Assembly: GCA_903851035.1 (NCBI GenBank)
Contig: CAINND010000055.1
Span: forward strand, 1-34,467
Origin: an uncultured Acidobacteriota bacterium
GTDB taxonomy: Bacteria; Acidobacteriota; Terriglobia; Terriglobales; Acidobacteriaceae
Reading direction: 5' to 3'
Length of the DNA: 34,467 nucleotides
Part shown: positions 24,843 to 33,577 of the stretch, piece by piece
How the letters are laid out: every line of letters starts with the position of its first letter
Numbering within the stretch: the stretch's first letter is position 1
Notes under the pieces: generated by a model
The model's database searches: none
What the model was told of the DNA's origin: nothing
The model's input: only the letters and a program-made list of their open reading frames with translations
Translations under genes and position numbers: made by a program

Positions 24843-26132
24843 ATGGAAGCCGCTCCCTCTGCCAATCCGGCTTCCGCCTTATCAGCCGCACCCCCGGCCG
24901 TCGCATCGTTGGCCACCCCCGGCGAGTTTCGCTACCTGGCGCGGCAGCCCATCCTGGATGCCACGCAGGAGCTGTACGCCTACGAACTGCTCTTCCGCGC
25001 CGATGCCGGCAAGACGGTAAACACGGTCAGCTGCGAGGTGGCGACGCAATCCACCTTCGATCTCTCTCTCCTGCTCGGCACCGTTTCCTTTACTGAGGGC
25101 TATCCGGCATTTATCAACTGCACGCGACAGGCGCTGTGCAGTGGCGTGGCCTACACGCTGCCACATGAGCTTGTGGTTATCGAGGTGCTGGAAGACGTTC
25201 CGGCCGACGCCGAGGTGATTGCCGCCTGCCGCGGGCTGAAGGAAGCAGGCTACATGCTGGCCCTCGACGATGTGGTAAGCCCGGAGGACCGTCCGGAGTT
25301 GCTGGCCCTGACTGACATCGTCAAAGTGGATTTTCTACTGACCAGCGAGGCCCAGCAGCGCGAACTGGCGCGCCAGTTGGGGAGCCACGTGCGCCTGCTG
25401 GCGGAAAAAGTGGAGACGCACGAGCAGTTCCATGCCGCCCGAGCCATGGGCTACACGCTCTTCCAGGGCTACTTCTTCTGCCGTCCTCAGACCATGCAGG
25501 CGCGCGACCTGCCCAGCGCGCACCTCGGCTACATGGAGATCCTGCGCCGCGCCTATGAATATGAGCTGGATATTCCCGCCCTGGCCAACGCCATCCGCGA
25601 GGAGCCGGCGCTGATGTACCGCTTGTTGCGCTATCTCAATTCGGCGGCCTTTGGCGTGTGCGCAGTCAGCTCCATCGTGCAGGCGCTCAACCTGCTGGGG
25701 CGCGACGAAATTCGCAAGTGGGTCAGCATGGTCACGGCCATCAGCCTGGCCGGCCCGCGCTCACGCGAGCTCATTCGCATTGCGCTGACCCGTGCCCGCT
25801 TTTGCGAGCAGGTGGCCCGCCATCTGGGCGAGCGCCCCACGGAGTTCTTTCTTGCCGGCCTGTTTTCGCTGTTGGAGGCCATCCTCGATCGGCCCATGGC
25901 GCAGATTGTGGAGCATGTGCCGATCTCCTCAGCCTGCCGTGCGGCGCTGGCCGGGGAGGACAACCCTCCCGGGCTGGCCCTGCGGCTGTGTACGGCCGTC
26001 GGGCGCGGCCATTGGGAGGAAATTCCCGGGCTTTGCATTAGGCTGGGCTGCACCGAGCAGCAGGCATGGGAGTGGCAGAACAACGCGCATCACTGGGTGG
26101 TGGAGATGATGCAGCGCCGCGGCCTTAGCTGA
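24843..26132 (+). CDS. EAL-like/HDOD signalling protein (YuxH/CdgJ type)
   Basis: About 429 residues. An EAL-like domain (about 28-225) keeps ALDDV at 140-144, KVDFLL at 161, AEKVET near 187 and QGYFFCRP at 208-215. The first motif reads YELLFRA instead of EALLR and other metal ligands look altered, so cyclic-di-GMP hydrolysis is doubtful. An HDOD domain follows (about 230-420; ALMYRLLRYLNSAAFG, SSIVQALNLLGRDEIRKWV). Proteins of this type act as c-di-GMP-linked regulators of motility, adhesion or biofilm. Possible starts are ATG at 24822 or 24843, neither with a clear ribosome-binding site. It probably forms a pair with the small membrane protein upstream. Confidence 0.85.
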   Translation: MEAAPSANPASALSAAPPAVASLATPGEFRYLARQPILDATQELYAYELLFRADAGKTVNTVSCEVATQSTFDLSLLLGTVSFTEGYPAFINCTRQALCSGVAYTLPHELVVIEVLEDVPADAEVIAACRGLKEAGYMLALDDVVSPEDRPELLALTDIVKVDFLLTSEAQQRELARQLGSHVRLLAEKVETHEQFHAARAMGYTLFQGYFFCRPQTMQARDLPSAHLGYMEILRRAYEYELDIPALANAIREEPALMYRLLRYLNSAAFGVCAVSSIVQALNLLGRDEIRKWVSMVTAISLAGPRSRELIRIALTRARFCEQVARHLGERPTEFFLAGLFSLLEAILDRPMAQIVEHVPISSACRAALAGEDNPPGLALRLCTAVGRGHWEEIPGLCIRLGCTEQQAWEWQNNAHHWVVEMMQRRGLS

Positions 26133-26156
26133 GTGAACCTGTAAATTTCACAAAAA

Positions 26157-26192
26157 CAAAGGCCCCATCCCGCAGGATGGGGCCTTGCTTTG
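26157..26192. terminator. Bidirectional rho-independent terminator
   Basis: An 11-bp stem (AGGCCCCATCC at 26160-26170 with GGATGGGGCCT at 26175-26185) and a 4-nt loop. It is followed by TGCTTT on the plus strand and by a T-rich stretch (CCTTTGTTTTTGTG) on the minus strand. It lies between convergent genes and can stop both. Confidence 0.88.
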
Positions 26193-26219
26193 CATGACAC
26201 TATTTTCCGCACAGCCACG

Positions 26220-28313
26220 TTACTTCTGCGGCGGCACCAGTTCGTCGGCCAGCGGTTGCGCGTTGTAGATTTTGCGCAGCGCCTCGATGACGCCGCGCGT
26301 ATCGGTCAGCACGCTGCGGCCAATCTCCTCTTCAAACTGGAAGTTCCACGGCAGTGACTGGATGTTGCCGTCAAAGAGGATGCCGATCACCTCGCCCTTG
26401 CGGTTCACCACCGGAGAGCCGGAGTTGCCGCCGATGCTGTCTCCCGTGTTGACCGTGTCGAGCACGGTGTTCAGGTTGAGCTTATTGGTCTGGCTGTCTT
26501 TGGCGCGGTGATAGCTGGCGGGCAGGGCATAGGGAGCCTTGCCGCCGTGTGCCGCCTCGTGCTCAAAGGCTCCGCGGAAGGTGGTGAAGTAAGGCACCCG
26601 CTTGCCGTTCTCGGTGTAGCTCTTCACGGCTCCATAGCTGAGGCGCAAGGTGCCGGTGGCGTCGGGCGCGGCGTCCATGCCGTAGAGGGCGAAGCGGGCC
26701 TTTGCCACCAACGCGCCGTTGCGGCGCACCACGGCATCCACGCGGTCTTCCACGTCCTTGCGGGTTGTGCGCGTGATGGGATCAATCTGGCGTAGCAGTT
26801 GAATCATCGGGTCGGCAGCGGCTTCGATGGCCACCTGCCCGCCCTGGTAGAGCTCCCAGCGGAAGGCGGGATCGTCAAGGTGGCTGCCGTTAATCAGTTC
26901 GGCGGCGCGCTCGGCCGGTGACTTGCCGGCCAGCACGGTGCGGGCAAAGTCGCTGTCCCCGCCGAGGTTATCGGCAATCGCCTGCAGGCTGAGCGTGAGC
27001 TGCCGCACCTCCAGCGCCCTCGACATCGGCGCCTTCGACTTCAGCGAGTTTTCGATGCTGGGGATGTTCTGCTGTTGGTAGCCGCGCAACCGCTGTCCGC
27101 TGGGCTTGGGCAGTTCGGCGGCCAGGCGGACCAGGGTGCGCGCGTATCCGGCAAAGCTGCCACCCAGCGCGGTGTCGCTCTGCCAGTTGATGCGCTTGAA
27201 GTTTTCGCGCTGCCACTGCATGGCCGCGGCAATCTCATCCCATGCCTTGGCGGAATCCTTCAGCTTGGGGTTAGTGGCCACGGCCTTCAGCAGCTTGTCC
27301 TCCTCGGCCTTTTTACGCGCAATGTTCGCCGGGTCGTTCAGTCCCTGGTTGTATCCGGTGATGGCCTTGTAGCTGTTCTGCGCGCCAAACAGCACGCGTT
27401 CGGCGGCCCGGGCGTTCTCCGGAGACTCCGCGCTGAAGGCCAGCAGCATGTCGATATTCTGCTTCAAGGTCTTCAAGCGCGTGGGGTAGGCCAGGTCGCG
27501 CAGATAGCTGAGCTGCGCGGTGGTCAACTGCCTTCCCGTCGAGCCAGGATGGCCACTGATGAAGATCAGTTCGCCTTCTTTCACGCCCTCTGTCGAAAAC
27601 TTCAGGTAGTCGTCCACATGGATTGGCTTGCCGTTCTCATAAACGCGGAAGAAGGTGATGTCCAGGTCGTAGCGCGGATAGGTGAAGTTGTCGGGATCAC
27701 CGCCAAAGAAGGCGGCATCAAACTCCGGCGCCATGACCAGGCGCACGTCGGTGTACTTCTTATACTTGTACAGGTGGTACAGGCCGCCGGAATAGAGCGT
27801 GACGGTCTCACAGCGGATGTTGTGGGCGGTGTCGGAGCAGGCTGCCTCCAGGGTGGATATGGCCTTGCGCTGTGCCTCGCCGGCGTCGGCGTCGCTCATG
27901 CCGGGCTGGGCTGCCTGCTGCACCTCGGCCGTGATGTCGCGGATCTCCAGCAGGTTCTGCACCTCCAGGCCCGGGCACGGCGGCTCAGCGTCGCGCGATG
28001 TGGCATAGAAGCCCTCGTTCATGTAGTCATGCACGGCGGTGCTGATGTTATGCACGCAGCCGGCGCCGACGTGATGGTTGGTAAAGACCAGTCCATCCGG
28101 GCTGACAAAGCTGGCCGAGGCTCCCATACGCACGCTGGAAAGGCGCAGGTGGTCAAGAAATGGCTGAGTGACGGCGAACTTGTAGCGCGCCTTTACCTTG
28201 GCCGCCGGAAAGGCGTTATACAGCCACATGCCCTCATCGGCCAGGGCGCTGACGGCGGAAAAAAGAAGGGCAAAAAGCAGAAAGTAGCGGCGAAGTGCGG
28301 CAATACTCGTCAT
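26220..28313 (-). CDS. S46 family dipeptidyl-peptidase (DPP7/DPP11-like)
   Basis: A 697-residue exported serine peptidase. The signal peptide is residues 1-25 (RRYFLLFALLFSAVSALA, cleavage before DEGMW). The N-terminal chymotrypsin-like lobe has the catalytic His in FTNHHVG (residues 80-81). The catalytic Ser is in GNSGSPVVN (about Ser631). The substrate-pocket residue after FD (FDGN, about Gly649) is Gly, as in DPP7-type enzymes that prefer hydrophobic P1 residues; DPP11 has Arg there. The ATG at 28313 is chosen because it begins the signal peptide. It should release dipeptides from oligopeptides in the periplasm for amino-acid use. It is divergent from citrate synthase. Confidence 0.92.
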   Translation of the reverse strand: MTSIAALRRYFLLFALLFSAVSALADEGMWLYNAFPAAKVKARYKFAVTQPFLDHLRLSSVRMGASASFVSPDGLVFTNHHVGAGCVHNISTAVHDYMNEGFYATSRDAEPPCPGLEVQNLLEIRDITAEVQQAAQPGMSDADAGEAQRKAISTLEAACSDTAHNIRCETVTLYSGGLYHLYKYKKYTDVRLVMAPEFDAAFFGGDPDNFTYPRYDLDITFFRVYENGKPIHVDDYLKFSTEGVKEGELIFISGHPGSTGRQLTTAQLSYLRDLAYPTRLKTLKQNIDMLLAFSAESPENARAAERVLFGAQNSYKAITGYNQGLNDPANIARKKAEEDKLLKAVATNPKLKDSAKAWDEIAAAMQWQRENFKRINWQSDTALGGSFAGYARTLVRLAAELPKPSGQRLRGYQQQNIPSIENSLKSKAPMSRALEVRQLTLSLQAIADNLGGDSDFARTVLAGKSPAERAAELINGSHLDDPAFRWELYQGGQVAIEAAADPMIQLLRQIDPITRTTRKDVEDRVDAVVRRNGALVAKARFALYGMDAAPDATGTLRLSYGAVKSYTENGKRVPYFTTFRGAFEHEAAHGGKAPYALPASYHRAKDSQTNKLNLNTVLDTVNTGDSIGGNSGSPVVNRKGEVIGILFDGNIQSLPWNFQFEEEIGRSVLTDTRGVIEALRKIYNAQPLADELVPPQK

Positions 28314-28580
28314 GTAGGGCAATCTCCGGCTCCGGCAAAGCGCGGCCTTGGGCGCGCGTGGAGGCCGTGGGAATGTTACGACCCCGCGCCCCGGCGAGGC
28401 AACCACCCCGTGAGCCCATTTGTCCCGTAAAAATAAGAGGCTACCGGGAATGCCATGTGATATAACATTCCGTTCCACTATAAATGCTGTTCCCCCGTGC
28501 GATGGCACACGGAGGGAAGCGGATTAGCAGGCGTGTCTCCGCATTTTTTCTAACAACGATCTGAATCCTGAGAGGGACTG
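28314..28580. promoter_or_regulatory. Divergent intergenic region between the S46 peptidase and citrate synthase genes
   Basis: No gene is seen in these 267 bases. An inverted repeat GGAATG (28447-28452)/CATTCC (28466-28471) flanks TATAAC at 28461. TATAAA at 28480 is another -10-like element for the plus strand. A small stem (GTGC/GCAC) lies near 28497-28510. No matching -35 is convincing, so the promoters of both genes are placed here only by position. Confidence 0.3.
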
Positions 28581-29717
28581 ATGTCCACTACAACACCTGC
28601 ATCCCGTGGCCTCGAAGATATCGTGGCCGGCGTATCAGCCATTACTTACATTGACGGCGAAAATGGCGTCCTTGCCTACCGCGGCATCGACATTCATGAA
28701 CTGGCCGACAATGCGACCTTCGAGGAAGTTACCTACCTGCTCTGGCACGGTCGTCTGCCCAATCGCAGCGAACTGGCCGACTTTACCCTGCAACTGGCGC
28801 GCGAGCGCAAGCTCGACGCCCAGATCATCAGCCTGCTGCGCCAGGCGCCGCGCCACGCCCTGCCCATGGACGTGCTGCGCAGCATCGTCAGTTCGCTCTC
28901 TTTCTTTGATCCCGAAGAGACGGTGAACACCAAGGACGCCAACTATCACAAGGCGATGCGCCTGTTCTCGCAGATTGCGATGATCGTGGCCAGCTACGAC
29001 CGCATCCGTAAGGGCCTGCCGCTGATCGAGCCCGACCGCTCGCTCTCGCACTCCGGCAACTTCCTGCTGATGCTCAACGGCGAGCGCCCCAGTGAGACGG
29101 CCATCCGAGCCCTGGATATTTCGCTCATTCTGAGCGCCGACCACGAGTGGAACGCATCCACCTTTGCCGCCCGTGTCGTGGCCGCCACGCTCAGTGACAT
29201 GCACTCGGCCATCACCGCCGGCATAGGAGCCCTGAAGGGACCGCTGCACGGCGGAGCCAACGAGGCGGTCTTCAAGATTCTGATTGAGATCGATCAGAAC
29301 GGAGCCGATCCGGTGGAGTACATCAAGGGCATGCTGGCGCAAAAGGCCAAGGTGCCCGGCTTCGGCCATCGCGTGTACACCACCGAGGACCCCCGCGCCA
29401 CCCACCTGCGCCGCATGTCGCGCGACCTGGGCTACTCCAGCGGTCAGACCAAGTGGTTTGAGTACTCCAAGGCCATTGAGGACTTCATCAACGCGGAGCG
29501 CAAGCTCAACGCCAACGTGGACTTCTACTCGGCCTCTACCTATCACACGCTGGGCATTGACGTGGACCTGTTCACGCCGCTCTTCGCCGTCAGCCGCATC
29601 GCCGGTTGGACGGCGCATGTAATGGAGCAGCTCAACGACAACCGCCTTATCCGCCCGCGCGCGGAATACATTGGCCCGGTCTATCCGTCCAAGTGGATTC
29701 CCATCGACGAGCGCTAA
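28581..29717 (+). CDS. gltA: Citrate synthase (short type)
   Basis: A 378-residue citrate synthase that condenses acetyl-CoA and oxaloacetate at the entry of the TCA cycle. The catalytic residues are His223 (GPLHGGANEA), His263 (GFGHRVY) and Asp314 (NVDFYSA). His188 lies in the conserved SADHEWN. The length and the DIVAG-x-SAI-x-YIDG start fit the short, dimeric type found in Gram-positives and many other phyla. The ATG is preceded by GAGAGGG at a good distance. 2-Methylcitrate synthase has the same fold and cannot be fully excluded, but no prp genes are nearby. It is a single-gene transcript ended by a hairpin at 29741. Confidence 0.93.
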   Translation: MSTTTPASRGLEDIVAGVSAITYIDGENGVLAYRGIDIHELADNATFEEVTYLLWHGRLPNRSELADFTLQLARERKLDAQIISLLRQAPRHALPMDVLRSIVSSLSFFDPEETVNTKDANYHKAMRLFSQIAMIVASYDRIRKGLPLIEPDRSLSHSGNFLLMLNGERPSETAIRALDISLILSADHEWNASTFAARVVAATLSDMHSAITAGIGALKGPLHGGANEAVFKILIEIDQNGADPVEYIKGMLAQKAKVPGFGHRVYTTEDPRATHLRRMSRDLGYSSGQTKWFEYSKAIEDFINAERKLNANVDFYSASTYHTLGIDVDLFTPLFAVSRIAGWTAHVMEQLNDNRLIRPRAEYIGPVYPSKWIPIDER

Positions 29718-29740
29718 ACCGAGGCGTTGCGCATCATCCG

Positions 29741-29790
29741 GCCCGGCAGAAGGCTTCGCTACGGCGAGCACCTCATGCCGGGCTTTTCTT
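29741..29790 (+). terminator. Probable rho-independent terminator after citrate synthase
   Basis: GCCCGGCA (29741-29748) pairs with TGCCGGGC (29776-29783) as a perfect 8-bp stem closing a 27-nt loop, followed by TTTTCTTT. The long loop lowers confidence slightly. Confidence 0.7.
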
Positions 29791-29890
29791 TGTGCCGCAC
29801 GCCTTGATGTTGAAACCGTTTTCCACCCATGCAAGCCCGCTCGGCCCAACCCAGCGTCCACAGCGCATTCAGCGATAGAATAAGAACGTG

Positions 29891-31042
29891 ATGCGCCGAA
29901 TTTACTTTGACAACAACGCCACCACGCCGCTGCTGCCGCCGGTGCTTGCCGCCATCGAGCCCTGCTTCATCGAGGGCTTCGGCAACGCCGGCTCCATCCA
30001 CCAGGTGGGTCAGCGCGCCCGCGCCCAGGTGGAGGCCGCCCGCGAGCAACTGGCAGCGTTCATTGGCGCCCGCGCGGCGGAGATCGTCTTTACCAGCGGT
30101 GGCACCGAGGGCGATAACCTTGCACTCTTTGGAGCCGTGCAGCCCTGCGACCACCTCATCACCAGCGCCATTGAGCATCACGCCATCCTGGCCAGCACGC
30201 AGCGTCTGCAAGAGTCGGGCGTCGAGGTCACCATCGTCGGCTGCGATGCCAATGGCGTCGTGCAACCGGAGTCCGTGCAGGAGGCCCTGCGACCCAACAC
30301 AAAGCTCGTCTCGGTGATGATGGCCAACAACGAGACTGGCGTGCTGCAGCCCGTGGCGGAGATTGCCGCCATCGCGCATCAGGCCAACGCGCTCTTCCAC
30401 ACCGACGCCGTCCAGGCCGCAGCCAAGGTTCCCATCAGCGTCGACGAGATTGGCTGCGACCTGCTGACCCTGGCCGCGCACAAGATGAACGGTCCACAGG
30501 GCGTCGGCCTTCTGTATGTTCGTCGCGGCACGTTGTTGCAGAGTCGACAGCTTGGCGGACGCCACGAGCGCGGACGCCGCGCCGGCACGGAGAATCTTGC
30601 CGGCATCGTCGGCTTTGGCCGCGCCGCACAGTTGGCCGTGGAGTGGTTCGCCAATGGCGGCCAGCAGGAGATGCGCGCCCTACGTGACCGACTTGAGCAG
30701 GGCATCTGCCGCACCGTGCCCGGCGCCAGCGTCAACGGTGGACGGGCCCCGCGCACGCCGAACACTTCGAACATCGCATTCCCCGGCGTTGAAGGCGAGG
30801 GCTTTGTCATCGCCATGGACTTGCAGGGCGTGGCCGTCAGCACCGGCGCGGCGTGCAGCAGCGGCGCCACCGAGCCCAGTCACGTGCTGGTCGCCATGGG
30901 CCTCACCGAACAGGCTCGCGGCAGCATTCGCTTCAGCCTGGGCAAGCAGAACACAGCCGAAGAAGTGGATATCGTGCTAGACATGGTGCCCGGCGTCGTC
31001 CGCAAGCTGCGTGAGCTTTCGCCCGCGTGGGCAGGGAAGTAG
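29891..31042 (+). CDS. Cysteine desulfurase (IscS/NifS type)
   Basis: A 383-residue PLP enzyme that removes sulfur from cysteine as a persulfide for Fe-S clusters and tRNA thiolation. The PLP lysine is Lys198 ([12 protein letters not shown]). The PLP-stacking His is in AIEHHAIL (residues 96-97). The catalytic Cys322 is in STGAACSSG on the mobile loop. The start [10 protein letters not shown] is typical. The ATG at 29891 is used; the GTG just before is also possible, and the ribosome-binding site is weak. The mnmA gene begins 5 nt after its stop, which strongly suggests that it feeds the tRNA 2-thiouridylase. No IscU or IscR gene is adjacent. Confidence 0.92.
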   Translation: MRRIYFDNNATTPLLPPVLAAIEPCFIEGFGNAGSIHQVGQRARAQVEAAREQLAAFIGARAAEIVFTSGGTEGDNLALFGAVQPCDHLITSAIEHHAILASTQRLQESGVEVTIVGCDANGVVQPESVQEALRPNTKLVSVMMANNETGVLQPVAEIAAIAHQANALFHTDAVQAAAKVPISVDEIGCDLLTLAAHKMNGPQGVGLLYVRRGTLLQSRQLGGRHERGRRAGTENLAGIVGFGRAAQLAVEWFANGGQQEMRALRDRLEQGICRTVPGASVNGGRAPRTPNTSNIAFPGVEGEGFVIAMDLQGVAVSTGAACSSGATEPSHVLVAMGLTEQARGSIRFSLGKQNTAEEVDIVLDMVPGVVRKLRELSPAWAGK

Positions 31043-31047
31043 CCGTC

Positions 31048-32175
31048 GTGAGCCCCAAGCGCACCATCGCCGTGGCTATGAGTGGCGGCGTGGACTCATC
31101 CACGGTGGCGGCCATGCTCGTCTCCTCGGGTGAGCAGTGTATCGGCCTCACGCTTCAACTCTGGAACCAGCGCCGCCTGCCGCAGGCCAATCCATCAGGC
31201 GAGCCGCAGGCCGGGCGCTGCTGCTCGCTGGACGATGTGTACGACGCGCGCTCGGTGGCCACGCGCCTCGGTATCCCCTATTACGTCGTCAACCAGGAGG
31301 CGCGCTTTGAGCAGGACGTGGTGCGCCCCTTCGTCGAAGATTACATGCACGGACGCACGCCGATCCCCTGCGCCCTCTGCAACAACCACCTCAAGTTCGA
31401 TCAGCTTCTGCGCACGGCGCAGTCGGTTGGCGCGGAGTTCATCGCCACCGGCCACTACGCGCGCAACCACTGGGACGCCACGCGCGGGCGCTGGATACTG
31501 AGCCGTCCCGCCGACCTCGCAAAGGACCAGACGTACTTCCTCTTTGGACTGACGCAGCAGCAGCTCAGCCGCACGCTCTTTCCCTTGGGAGAGATGCAGA
31601 AGCCCGCGGTGCGCGAAGAGGCGGCTCGGCAGGGGCTCACCGTGCTGGCCGAAAAGCCCGACTCGCAGGAGATATGCTTCGTTCCGGGCGGCGATTACAA
31701 GGCTTTTCTGGAGGCATACCTGGCCGAGCAGGGCCGCCCCATGCCGAATCTTGCGGGCGAACTGGTCACTACCACCGGAGAGGTCATCGGCCACCATGAA
31801 GGCACGCACAACTTCACCGTCGGCCAGCGCAAGGGGCTCGGTGTGGCGACCGGCTCGCCGCTCTACGTGGTGCGCATTGGCGATGCAAGCGGCGCGGAAA
31901 AGAATCAGGTTGTCGTCGGTCCCGCCGAGGCGTTGCTCAGCCGCACTCTGCGGGCGCGGGAGATGAACTGGATCGCCATTGAAAACCTGACCGAACCGAT
32001 GCGCGTCGCGGCCAAGATTCGCCACCGCCATCCGGCTGCGGCAGCCACGGTCGAGCCCGCGGGCGAGGGCCAGGTAACCGTCACCTTCGACGAGCCGCAG
32101 CGCAGCATCACTCCCGGCCAGGCCGTGGTGCTGTACAGCGGAGACGAAGTGCTGGGCGGCGGGTGGATTGAGTAG
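31048..32175 (+). CDS. mnmA: tRNA-specific 2-thiouridylase MnmA
   Basis: A 375-residue enzyme that forms 2-thiouridine at the wobble position of tRNA Lys, Glu and Gln. The ATP PP-loop is SGGVDSS at residues 12-18. The nucleophilic Cys111 is in [11 protein letters not shown], and the second catalytic Cys210 is in [12 protein letters not shown]. The tRNA-binding and C-terminal beta-barrel parts ([27 protein letters not shown]) are complete. The GTG at 31048 is chosen because AGGGAAG lies 8 nt upstream; a GTG at 31027 lies inside the preceding gene. It directly follows the cysteine desulfurase, its likely sulfur donor. An AT-rich island begins right after its stop. Confidence 0.95.
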   Translation: MSPKRTIAVAMSGGVDSSTVAAMLVSSGEQCIGLTLQLWNQRRLPQANPSGEPQAGRCCSLDDVYDARSVATRLGIPYYVVNQEARFEQDVVRPFVEDYMHGRTPIPCALCNNHLKFDQLLRTAQSVGAEFIATGHYARNHWDATRGRWILSRPADLAKDQTYFLFGLTQQQLSRTLFPLGEMQKPAVREEAARQGLTVLAEKPDSQEICFVPGGDYKAFLEAYLAEQGRPMPNLAGELVTTTGEVIGHHEGTHNFTVGQRKGLGVATGSPLYVVRIGDASGAEKNQVVVGPAEALLSRTLRAREMNWIAIENLTEPMRVAAKIRHRHPAAAATVEPAGEGQVTVTFDEPQRSITPGQAVVLYSGDEVLGGGWIE

Positions 32176-32291
32176 GGATAACTATAATTAATATCAATGA
32201 GTAACCATATATCAAATCAATAAGTTAGTAATTTATTATTAACGAAATCATCTCTAGTTAATTGATTTCCTTGAGTATATCCTCACGTATT
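32176..32291 (+). promoter_or_regulatory. Very AT-rich upstream region of the two-gene island
   Basis: Directly after the mnmA stop the GC content drops to about 22% over 32221-32280. ATATCAA occurs twice, at 32191-32197 and 32209-32215, and related ATCAAT/TTGATT pieces recur. Several -10-like sequences (TATAAT at 32183, TATTAT near 32234) are possible in such a sequence, so no single promoter can be picked. The region presumably carries the promoter of the following pair. Confidence 0.35.
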
Positions 32292-32825
32292 ATGACAGAA
32301 GCTAAAGTTACCATCCCACTCGCTAATGGCTCCCTGCAATTTGAAGGGTCTGAAGAATTTGTTACAAAGCAACTCGACAAATTTGCCGGTGCAATCGAGC
32401 TCAGTTTAAAAGCACAGACTCACAAGAATGAAGGTGGGAAGTCGCCTGCTCAAAATAGTGCCGATATCTCTGCCGTCCCTGAAGGTCTAGAGGAGATTTT
32501 CGCCGAGACAGAGAATGGTGTCCAGATCCTGATTGACATTCCGGGAGATTCCAAATCCTCAAAGACAGTGAATGCGGCAAAACTACTACTTTATGGCCTG
32601 ACTGCGTTTAAGAAGAAAGACATAGTTTTTTTTGAGGAAGTAGCCGATGTCTGTCGGGCACATGGCTTTTACGATGTAGGAAATATGTCCAGTTACTTAA
32701 AGAGCGAAAAGAGTTCATTCATTTTTGGTGGATCGGGTAAGAAACAAACACTAAAGCTGACAGTTCCGGGTTCAAAAGCAGCAGCTCAATTAATAGCTGG
32801 TCAGAAGGCAGATGAAGCAAAATGA
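32292..32825 (+). CDS. Unrecognised 177-aa protein with winged-helix-like C-terminus (first gene of the AT-rich pair)
   Basis: A 177-residue soluble protein of no family I can name. The N-terminal part (residues 1-35, VTIPLANGSLQFEGSEEFV) looks like a small beta-hairpin followed by a helix. A polar linker covers about 42-65. The C-terminal part (about 93-172) has helix-turn-helix character with DIVFFEEVADVCRAHGF, MSSYLKSEKS and a QTLKLTVPG wing. The ATG at 32292 is preferred over upstream TTG codons, but no ribosome-binding site is evident. The TGA overlaps the next start as ATGA. Its base composition is far AT-richer than the flanking genes, suggesting transfer. It may be a regulator, antitoxin or adaptor of the downstream protein (inference). 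Confidence 0.75.
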   Translation: MTEAKVTIPLANGSLQFEGSEEFVTKQLDKFAGAIELSLKAQTHKNEGGKSPAQNSADISAVPEGLEEIFAETENGVQILIDIPGDSKSSKTVNAAKLLLYGLTAFKKKDIVFFEEVADVCRAHGFYDVGNMSSYLKSEKSSFIFGGSGKKQTLKLTVPGSKAAAQLIAGQKADEAK

Positions 32826-33577
32826 GCGTCGATACAATACTCAAGGGGAAATATCATGCCAATGTGGTTGACGCCCTAATCTCTGCGTACAAGGAAATCG
32901 AAAACAACTACACACTCGGCAAATGGAAGGCCTCTGAATTGGACGCGGGGCATTTTGTGGAGGCTGCACGCCGTATGCTGGAATTCGAGTTGTTTGGGCA
33001 AGCCACACCTATCGGGTCTAATCTACCTAATTTCAATGAGGTTGTTCTCAAAGGGTATCAACAAGCACAGGGCGACGAGTCGTTGCGTATTTTAATTCCG
33101 CGACTCCTATGGTCCATTTATGGCATACGTAACAAACGGGGTGTCGGACATCTTGGCACGATTTCTCCAAACAAAATGGACTGTAGTCTAATTTTGAGTA
33201 ACGTAAAGTGGGTACTCGCTGAGTTTGTTCGTTTAGCGTCTGGGTTAACTTCCTCGGAAACGCAAACTCTTATTGATGAGATTGTACAGCGTGAGCTTGG
33301 ATTGTTATGGAAACATGGAGATACTGTACGTGTTTTGAATTCGAAGTTAACTGCACGAGAGAAGATTCTGCTATTACTCTATGACAAGAGTCCTCAAAAG
33401 CTCACTGACCTCCGTACAGCGATAGAATATGCAAATACATATGATTTCAAACGAATAGCAAAGAAATTGCACTCCAGCCGGCATATTGAGCTTACTAGCG
33501 ATGAAACCTGCATTATTACTGCATTAGGAATACTTGCGGCTGAGCGGGTAGTGAATCACAATAAACTCTACATCTAG
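32822..33577 (+). CDS. Unrecognised 251-aa protein with HEPN-type R-N-x5-H motif (second gene of the AT-rich pair)
   Basis: A 251-residue, mostly helical protein. The N-terminal half has an AARRMLEFEL helix (about 48-57). Residues 103-110 (RNKRGVGH, Arg103-x6-His110) match the R-x4-6-H motif of HEPN ribonuclease domains and resemble the abortive-infection C-terminal type. The C-terminal part (about 176-245: TAREKILLLLYDKS, LTDLRTAIEYANTYDFKRIAKKLHS) looks like a helix-turn-helix or winged-helix domain. It is translationally coupled to the preceding gene by ATGA. Its AT-rich composition and position between mnmA and hutU suggest horizontal gain. A defence or toxin role is plausible but unproven, and the HEPN call rests on one motif and helical context. 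Confidence 0.75.
   Translation: MSVDTILKGKYHANVVDALISAYKEIENNYTLGKWKASELDAGHFVEAARRMLEFELFGQATPIGSNLPNFNEVVLKGYQQAQGDESLRILIPRLLWSIYGIRNKRGVGHLGTISPNKMDCSLILSNVKWVLAEFVRLASGLTSSETQTLIDEIVQRELGLLWKHGDTVRVLNSKLTAREKILLLLYDKSPQKLTDLRTAIEYANTYDFKRIAKKLHSSRHIELTSDETCIITALGILAAERVVNHNKLYI

Noticed and set aside
27075-28430. 451-codon open frame on the plus strand
   Set aside because: It lies fully antisense to the S46 peptidase gene, whose motifs and signal peptide are clear. The frame has no recognisable domain and is typical of open antisense frames in GC-rich DNA.
28635-29861. 408-codon open frame on the minus strand
   Set aside because: It is antisense to citrate synthase, which has all catalytic residues. 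The product is rich in Gly, Val, Arg, Gln and His without domain features.
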